64,000 nt of DNA, taken from the NCBI RefSeq assembly GCF_901000735.1, contig NC_081551.1, forward strand, positions 21,356,545 through 21,420,544, in the 5' to 3' direction. The stretch is from Corylus avellana. Lineage: Eukaryota; Streptophyta; Magnoliopsida; Fagales; Betulaceae. The translations under genes were made by a program, and so were the position numbers. Positions 59,550-64,000 of the stretch are shown here, in pieces (position 1 is the first letter of the stretch; each line of letters opens with the position of its first letter). The notes below the pieces were generated by a model that did no database searches, was not told the origin of the DNA, and was given only the letters and a program-made list of their open reading frames with translations.

Positions 59550-61859
59550 ATGGCAACCGACGGACTTGCCCGCCCAATCAAACATGTCCGTCCAACTCCT
59601 CCACCTCTTCCTCTCTCAAAAGACACCGCCAACCTCATTTGTGTGTCGGAAAATTCTCACTTGTCAGCCCCTCTACACTGGAAGAAAGCTGCAGAGGCAC
59701 TCCAATGCACCCATTTCGATGAAGTCTGCCGCATGGTGTCCCAATTTTCAAAGGTGCAAACCGTCGACATCCAGGGCACCTCCCTCACTGTTGCTCAGGT
59801 CACTGCAATTGCTCGCCGCAGTGAAGTCAAGGTTAACCTTGATGAAGCCACGGCGCGTGAACGTGTCGCCAAAAGCGCCAACTGGGTTGCCGACAACATC
59901 TCCCGTGGAACAGACACGTACGGTGTTACCACTGGGTTTGGAGCCACGTCACACCGGCGCACCAGCAAAACTACCGACCTCCAGACAGAGCTTATAAGGT
60001 TCCTTAATGCCGGAGTGATCGGGAAAGAGAGTCTTCCGTCCACTTATTCAAAGGTAGCTATGCTCGTTCGCGCAAACACACTGATGCAGGGCTATTCCGG
60101 TATTCGATGGGAGGTACTCGAAGGCATGGCCAAGCTGATGAACAAAAATTTGATCCCGAAACTGCCCCTAAGAGGGACTATCACGGCTTCGGGGGATCTT
60201 GTACCGCTATCTTATATTGCTGGTTTATTGACTGGCCGCCATAATTCCAAAGTGGTCACCCCTGAAAATGAAGAAATCACAGCCTTGGAAGCTCTCAAGA
60301 GGGCAGGGATTCCAGCTCCTTTCGAGCTCCAAGCAAAGGAGGGCTTAGCTCTTGTAAATGGGACAGCTGTTGGCTCGGCTGTGGCTGCAACAGTTTGTTT
60401 TGATGCCAACGTTTTGGCTCTATTTGCAGAAGTTCTCTCTGCTTTCTTCTGCGAAGTCATGGTCGGCAAGCCCGAATTCACAGACCCACTGACGCATGAG
60501 CTCAAGCACCATCCTGGCCAGATTGAAGCAGCTGCTATCATGGAGTACCTTTTGGATGAGAGCGATTACATGAAGGAAGCAAATCTTCGTCACGAGAAAG
60601 ACCCATTGTCAAAGCCAAAACAGGACAGGTACGCACTCAGAACCTCCCCCCAGTGGCTCGGACCCCAAATCGAAGTCATCCGCATGGCAACGCATTCAAT
60701 TGAAAGGGAAATCAATTCTGTGAATGACAACCCATTGATCGATGTTGCTCGAGATATTGCTCTCCATGGAGGGAATTTCCAGGGTACACCAATCGGTGTC
60801 TCCATGGACAATCTCCGAATTGCCGTTGCAGCAATTGGGAAACTCATGTTTGCTCAGTTCTCCGAGCTCGTATGTGACTACTACAACAATGGGTTGCCTT
60901 CCAATTTGAGCGGCGGGCCTAATCCAAGCTTGGATTATGGGTTCAAAGGGGCAGAGATAGCCATGGCTGCATACTGCTCTGAGCTTCAATACCTGGCCAA
61001 CCCTGTCACAACACACGTACAGAGTGCCGAACAACACAATCAAGATGTAAATTCTCTGGGTTTGATTTCAGCCAGAAAGAGTGCAGAAGCCATTGAGATC
61101 CTGAAGCTTATGTCTGCCACATACATGGTGGCGCTTTGCCAGGCAGTTGATCTGAGACATCTGGAGGAGAACATGAGGGAGGTTGTCAAACATGTCGTCC
61201 TCCAAGTTGTGAGGAAGACCCTTTACACTGCTGAAGATGGATCGCTGCTTGAATCCCGCTTCTGCGAGAAAGAATTGTTGCAGGTAATTGAACACCTGCC
61301 GGTATTCTCTTATCTGGACGACCCCACAAATCCCTCTTATGCCCTCTTGTCCCAACTGCGAGAAGTGCTTGTAGAGAAAGCACTGGAAGATCCTTCAAAG
61401 GGTGAAAATGGAAATGACGAGGGCTTCTCAATCTTCAAGCGGATTCCAGTATTCCTAGACGAACTGAAAGCAAGGCTTGGAGAGGAAGTAACGAAAGCGC
61501 GGGAGAGATTTGAGAAAGGAGATTTTCCGGTGGCGAACAGAATAAAGAAATGCAGGACATATCCGATATATCGGTTAGTGAGGAGTGAAGTGGGGACAGA
61601 GCTTCTGAGCGGAGCGAAGAAGGTGAGTCCAGGGGAGGATATAGAGAAGGTATATGAGGCGATCAATGGAGGGAAATTGGGAGATGTGGTGGTGAAGTGC
61701 TTGACAAATTGGAAAGGGTGTGCTGGTCCATTCACTCCGAGGCCTCTGTCGTTGTCTTCTCCAATGCAATGTAATCCTGAGTATTGGGGTTGGTTTGAGA
61801 AGGTAAGATCTCCTAGAGTTCCAACTCCTACCAGTGGCGGCCGCGGAGGAGCCTTTTGA
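59550..61859 (+). CDS. PAL: Phenylalanine ammonia-lyase, intronless, complete (PAL-D)
   Basis: 769 residues from the ATG at 59550. I prefer it to the in-frame ATG at 59466 because PAL-B and PAL-C start at the same MATDGLARP and the upstream ATG sits only two bases after the TATA box. All catalytic residues are present, as in PAL-B. The N-terminus matches PAL-B ([17 protein letters not shown]), while near residue 706 it has INGGK like PAL-A, and at residue 69 it has Val (FSKVQ). This mosaic suggests exchange between copies. The C-terminal tail ends RGGAF. The sequence GAGAAG followed by GTAAGA (61797-61808) looks like a splice donor in the tail, a feature shared with PAL-A but not with B, C or E. 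Confidence 0.95.
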   Translation: MATDGLARPIKHVRPTPPPLPLSKDTANLICVSENSHLSAPLHWKKAAEALQCTHFDEVCRMVSQFSKVQTVDIQGTSLTVAQVTAIARRSEVKVNLDEATARERVAKSANWVADNISRGTDTYGVTTGFGATSHRRTSKTTDLQTELIRFLNAGVIGKESLPSTYSKVAMLVRANTLMQGYSGIRWEVLEGMAKLMNKNLIPKLPLRGTITASGDLVPLSYIAGLLTGRHNSKVVTPENEEITALEALKRAGIPAPFELQAKEGLALVNGTAVGSAVAATVCFDANVLALFAEVLSAFFCEVMVGKPEFTDPLTHELKHHPGQIEAAAIMEYLLDESDYMKEANLRHEKDPLSKPKQDRYALRTSPQWLGPQIEVIRMATHSIEREINSVNDNPLIDVARDIALHGGNFQGTPIGVSMDNLRIAVAAIGKLMFAQFSELVCDYYNNGLPSNLSGGPNPSLDYGFKGAEIAMAAYCSELQYLANPVTTHVQSAEQHNQDVNSLGLISARKSAEAIEILKLMSATYMVALCQAVDLRHLEENMREVVKHVVLQVVRKTLYTAEDGSLLESRFCEKELLQVIEHLPVFSYLDDPTNPSYALLSQLREVLVEKALEDPSKGENGNDEGFSIFKRIPVFLDELKARLGEEVTKARERFEKGDFPVANRIKKCRTYPIYRLVRSEVGTELLSGAKKVSPGEDIEKVYEAINGGKLGDVVVKCLTNWKGCAGPFTPRPLSLSSPMQCNPEYWGWFEKVRSPRVPTPTSGGRGGAF

Positions 61860-62217
61860 TGTCCTTGTTTCTCTTCTTCTTCTTTTGTAAGGCCTGTATG
61901 AGATTACGATTTAGTCCCCAAACATTTCTTTTGTGAACATCGATCCTAAAAGATCTACTGGAATTAATAATATCATTTCATTTTTCATCTCTATCTCTCT
62001 TTACCTATTTTTACCTATTTTAGCATTAAAATACATAGAATGATTAATACAGTTGAAAACATTACTGATCAAATTCAAAATCAAATCTATAAGTCTCCGA
62101 GAGGTAGTTCAATCGGCTAGAATTACGCTTAAATGAAGTGGAGGTCACTAGTTCGAATTCTTCCACCCCCTGCGTACATGCCAAAAAAAAAAAAAAAAAA
62201 TCAAATCCATAAATAAT
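61860..62217. other. PAL-D 3' flank
   Basis: 3' UTR and flank homologous to the inverted PAL-A flank (about 12270-12478), interrupted by a SINE, ending at an N run. Confidence 0.75.
62093..62198 (+). mobile_element. tRNA-derived SINE
   Basis: A-box-like GAGGTAGTTCAATCGGCTAG, B-box-like GTCACTAGTTCGAATTC, the short GTACATGCC tail region and a run of 18 A. Target repeats are AATCAAATCTATAA (62079-62092) and AATCAAATCCATAA (62199-62212). The homologous PAL-A flank near 12280 has the unoccupied site. Confidence 0.85.
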
Positions 62218-62317
62218 NNNNNNNNNNNNNNNNNNNNNNNNNNNNNNNNNNNNNNNNNNNNNNNNNNNNNNNNNNNNNNNNNNNNNNNNNNNNNNNNNNN
62301 NNNNNNNNNNNNNNNNN
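62218..62317. other. Assembly gap (100 N)
   Basis: A placeholder between the PAL-D 3' flank and the inverted PAL-C-like 3' flank of PAL-E. Confidence 0.97.
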
Positions 62318-63049
62318 GAAAAGCATATTTGTAGGACAAGTTTGGGTTTGTAATTTTTTTTCTATTCTATTGAAATGAATTTAAAATTATGAATATCAAG
62401 GAGAAAAAAGAGTTAGAGATTTTGTTTGGATTGTTTGAAGAATATAAAATTTTGAATAAAGTTGAAAATTTTTGAGTGGAGTTGAGAGGAAGTGCTAGAG
62501 AGCCAAACAAATGAACCTCAAAAAATTTTCAAACTAACGTGGCAGACCGTGAATGGCAGATAAGGAAGAAAGAATTGCATTTTTTAAATTTAAAAACCTT
62601 TGCCATGTTAGTTTGTAAATTTTTTTGAGTTTATTTGTTTGACTTTCTAGCACTTCTCTGAGTTGAGTATTAGTGGTATCAAATTAACTAAAAAAGAGAA
62701 AAAAAAGTTGAGAAAAATTGGGAAGAATTGTCTTCCCAAACAAGTAGGCAACGTATGGCTCATAAGAATTTTTTTTTTTTAACATGTCCACACAAGGGAA
62801 GGGGGAAGAGGGATTCGAACTAGTGACCTCCGCTTCATTAGGCGTGGTCCACAGCCGATTGAGCTACCCCTTAGGGACATGGCTCATAAGAATTAACAAG
62901 AGATACGTTTCCAATTGAAAGGCAAAAAATATTTAATGTGATTTTAGGATCGATGTTTACAACAGAAATGTTGGGGACTAAATCGTAATCTCATACAAGC
63001 GTTTCAAAAGAAGAAGAAGAAGAAGAAGAGAAACAAGGAGTCAAGGACA
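62318..63049. repeat. PAL-E 3' flank, inverted copy of the PAL-C 3' flank
   Basis: The inverse matches 55472 to about 56072. Apart from one SINE, it is collinear with that flank. No other gene is present. Confidence 0.85.
62771..62878 (-). mobile_element. tRNA-derived SINE (best preserved copy)
   Basis: On the minus strand: GGGGTAGCTCAATCGGCTG (A box), GGTCACTAGTTCGAATCC (B box), a CTTGTGTGGACATGTT tail, then poly-A. It has a perfect 16-bp target duplication ATGGCTCATAAGAATT at 62755-62770 and 62879-62894. The PAL-C flank has the empty site. It is the most recent-looking SINE in the window. Confidence 0.92.
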
Positions 63050-64000
63050 TCAAAAGGCTCCTCCGCGGCCGCCACTGGTAGGAGTTGGAACTCTAGGAGA
63101 TCTAACCTTCTCAAACCAACCCCAATACTCAGGATTACATTGCATTGGAGAAGACAACGACAGAGGCCTCGGAGTGAATGGACCAGCACACCCTTTCCAA
63201 TTTGTCAAGCACTTCACCACCACATCTCCCAATTTCCCTTCATTGATCGCCTCATATACCTTTTCTATATCCTCCCCTGGACTCACCTTCTTCGCTCCGC
63301 TTAGCAGCTCTGTCCCCACTTCACTCCTCACTAACCGATAGATCGGATATGTCCTGCATTTCTTTATTCTGTTCGCCACCGGAAAATCTCCTTTCTCAAA
63401 TCTCTCCCGCGCTTTCGTTACCTCCTCTCCAAGCCTTGCTTTCAGTTCGTCTAGGAATACTGGAATCCGCTTGAAGATTGAGAAGCCCTCGTCATTTCCA
63501 TTTTCACCCTTTGAAGGATCTTCCAGTGCTTTCTCTACAAGCACTTCACGCAGTTGGGACAAGAGGGCATAAGAGGGATTTGTGGGGTCATCCAGATAAG
63601 AGAATACCGGCAGGTGTTCAATTACCTGCAACAATTCTTTCTCGCAGAAGCGGGATTCAAGCAGCGATCCATCTTCAGCAGTGTAAAGGGTCTTCCTCAC
63701 AACTTGGAGGACGACATGTTTGACAACCTCTCTCATGTTCTCCTCCAGATGTCTCAGATCAACTGCCTGGCAAAGCGCCACCATGTATGTGGCAGACATA
63801 AGCTTCAGGATCTCAATGGCTTCTGCACTCTTTCTGGCTGAAATCAAACCCAGAGAATTTACATCTTGATTGTGTTGTTCAGCACTCTGTACGTGTGTTG
63901 TGACAGGGTTGGCCAGGTACTGAAGCTCAGAGCAGTATGCAGCCATGGCTATCTCTGCCCCTTTGAACCCATAATCCAAGCTTGGATTAGGCCCGCCGCT
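63050..64000 (-). CDS. PAL: Phenylalanine ammonia-lyase, partial at window edge (PAL-E)
   Basis: The last 316 residues of a PAL, open from the window edge ([14 protein letters not shown]) to the TGA at 63050-63052. Glu494 is kept (SAEQHNQD), and the C-terminal tail ends RGGAF with the INEGK signature of PAL-B and PAL-C. The gene is convergent with PAL-D and, with its flank, mirrors PAL-C. The 5' part lies beyond the window, so it cannot be called complete. Confidence 0.93.
   Translation of the reverse strand, partial: SGGPNPSLDYGFKGAEIAMAAYCSELQYLANPVTTHVQSAEQHNQDVNSLGLISARKSAEAIEILKLMSATYMVALCQAVDLRHLEENMREVVKHVVLQVVRKTLYTAEDGSLLESRFCEKELLQVIEHLPVFSYLDDPTNPSYALLSQLREVLVEKALEDPSKGENGNDEGFSIFKRIPVFLDELKARLGEEVTKARERFEKGDFPVANRIKKCRTYPIYRLVRSEVGTELLSGAKKVSPGEDIEKVYEAINEGKLGDVVVKCLTNWKGCAGPFTPRPLSLSSPMQCNPEYWGWFEKVRSPRVPTPTSGGRGGAF

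Overview
The window is nuclear DNA of a flowering plant, most likely a eudicot (possibly woody, but the species cannot be fixed from the sequence). The evidence is split genes with GT-AG introns, plant-only families (phenylalanine ammonia-lyase, PMI1-related NT-C2 protein, LOB-domain protein, BDA1-like ankyrin/PGG protein, DUF2838 glycerophosphocholine acyltransferase), Ty1/copia LTR retrotransposons, tRNA-derived SINEs and MITEs. Six runs of exactly 100 N are fixed-size scaffold placeholders, not measured gaps (11915-12014, 14415-14514, 28833-28932, 34269-34368, 46311-46410, 62218-62317).

Layout. 1-9925 is copy A of a duplicated block: non-coding leader, PMI1-related gene A (+), and the 3' half of an ankyrin/PGG pseudogene (-). 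Then come a gap, a 5'-truncated PAL (PAL-A, -), a gap, and a 3'-truncated GPC acyltransferase gene (-, 14515-16957). 17000-18621 is spacer with a foldback element and a 21-bp minisatellite. 18622-37030 is copy B of the same block. It is split by about 8.2 kb that begins with a hAT-like element and ends with exon 1 of a LOB-domain gene at a gap. It holds a nearly identical PMI1-related gene B and a shorter ankyrin pseudogene, and runs into intact PAL-B (-, 37271-39580). 41836-52196 is two LTR elements meeting at a gap: a gag-only copia-type element and a decayed copia element on the minus strand. They separate PAL-B from PAL-C (+, 53162-55471). PAL-D (+, 59550-61859) follows, then PAL-E (-, 63050 to the window end).

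The dominant system is this cluster of five PAL loci (orientations -,-,+,+,-). PAL deaminates L-phenylalanine to trans-cinnamate, the entry step of phenylpropanoid metabolism (lignin, flavonoids, tannins, salicylate). The three complete genes are intronless, encode 769 residues, keep every catalytic residue I could check, and carry a C-terminal tail of about 45 residues beyond the usual PAL end. Their promoters share a TATA box and two MYB-type AC elements. PAL-B and PAL-D also share a palindromic G-box that PAL-C lacks. The copies form large inverted repeats (PAL-B with PAL-D, PAL-C with PAL-E). SINE presence/absence at otherwise homologous sites records the order of events.

Main caution: the duplicated blocks are so alike, and so many joins lie at N runs, that unresolved haplotypes or assembly misjoins are a real alternative to recent segmental duplication for parts of the layout.
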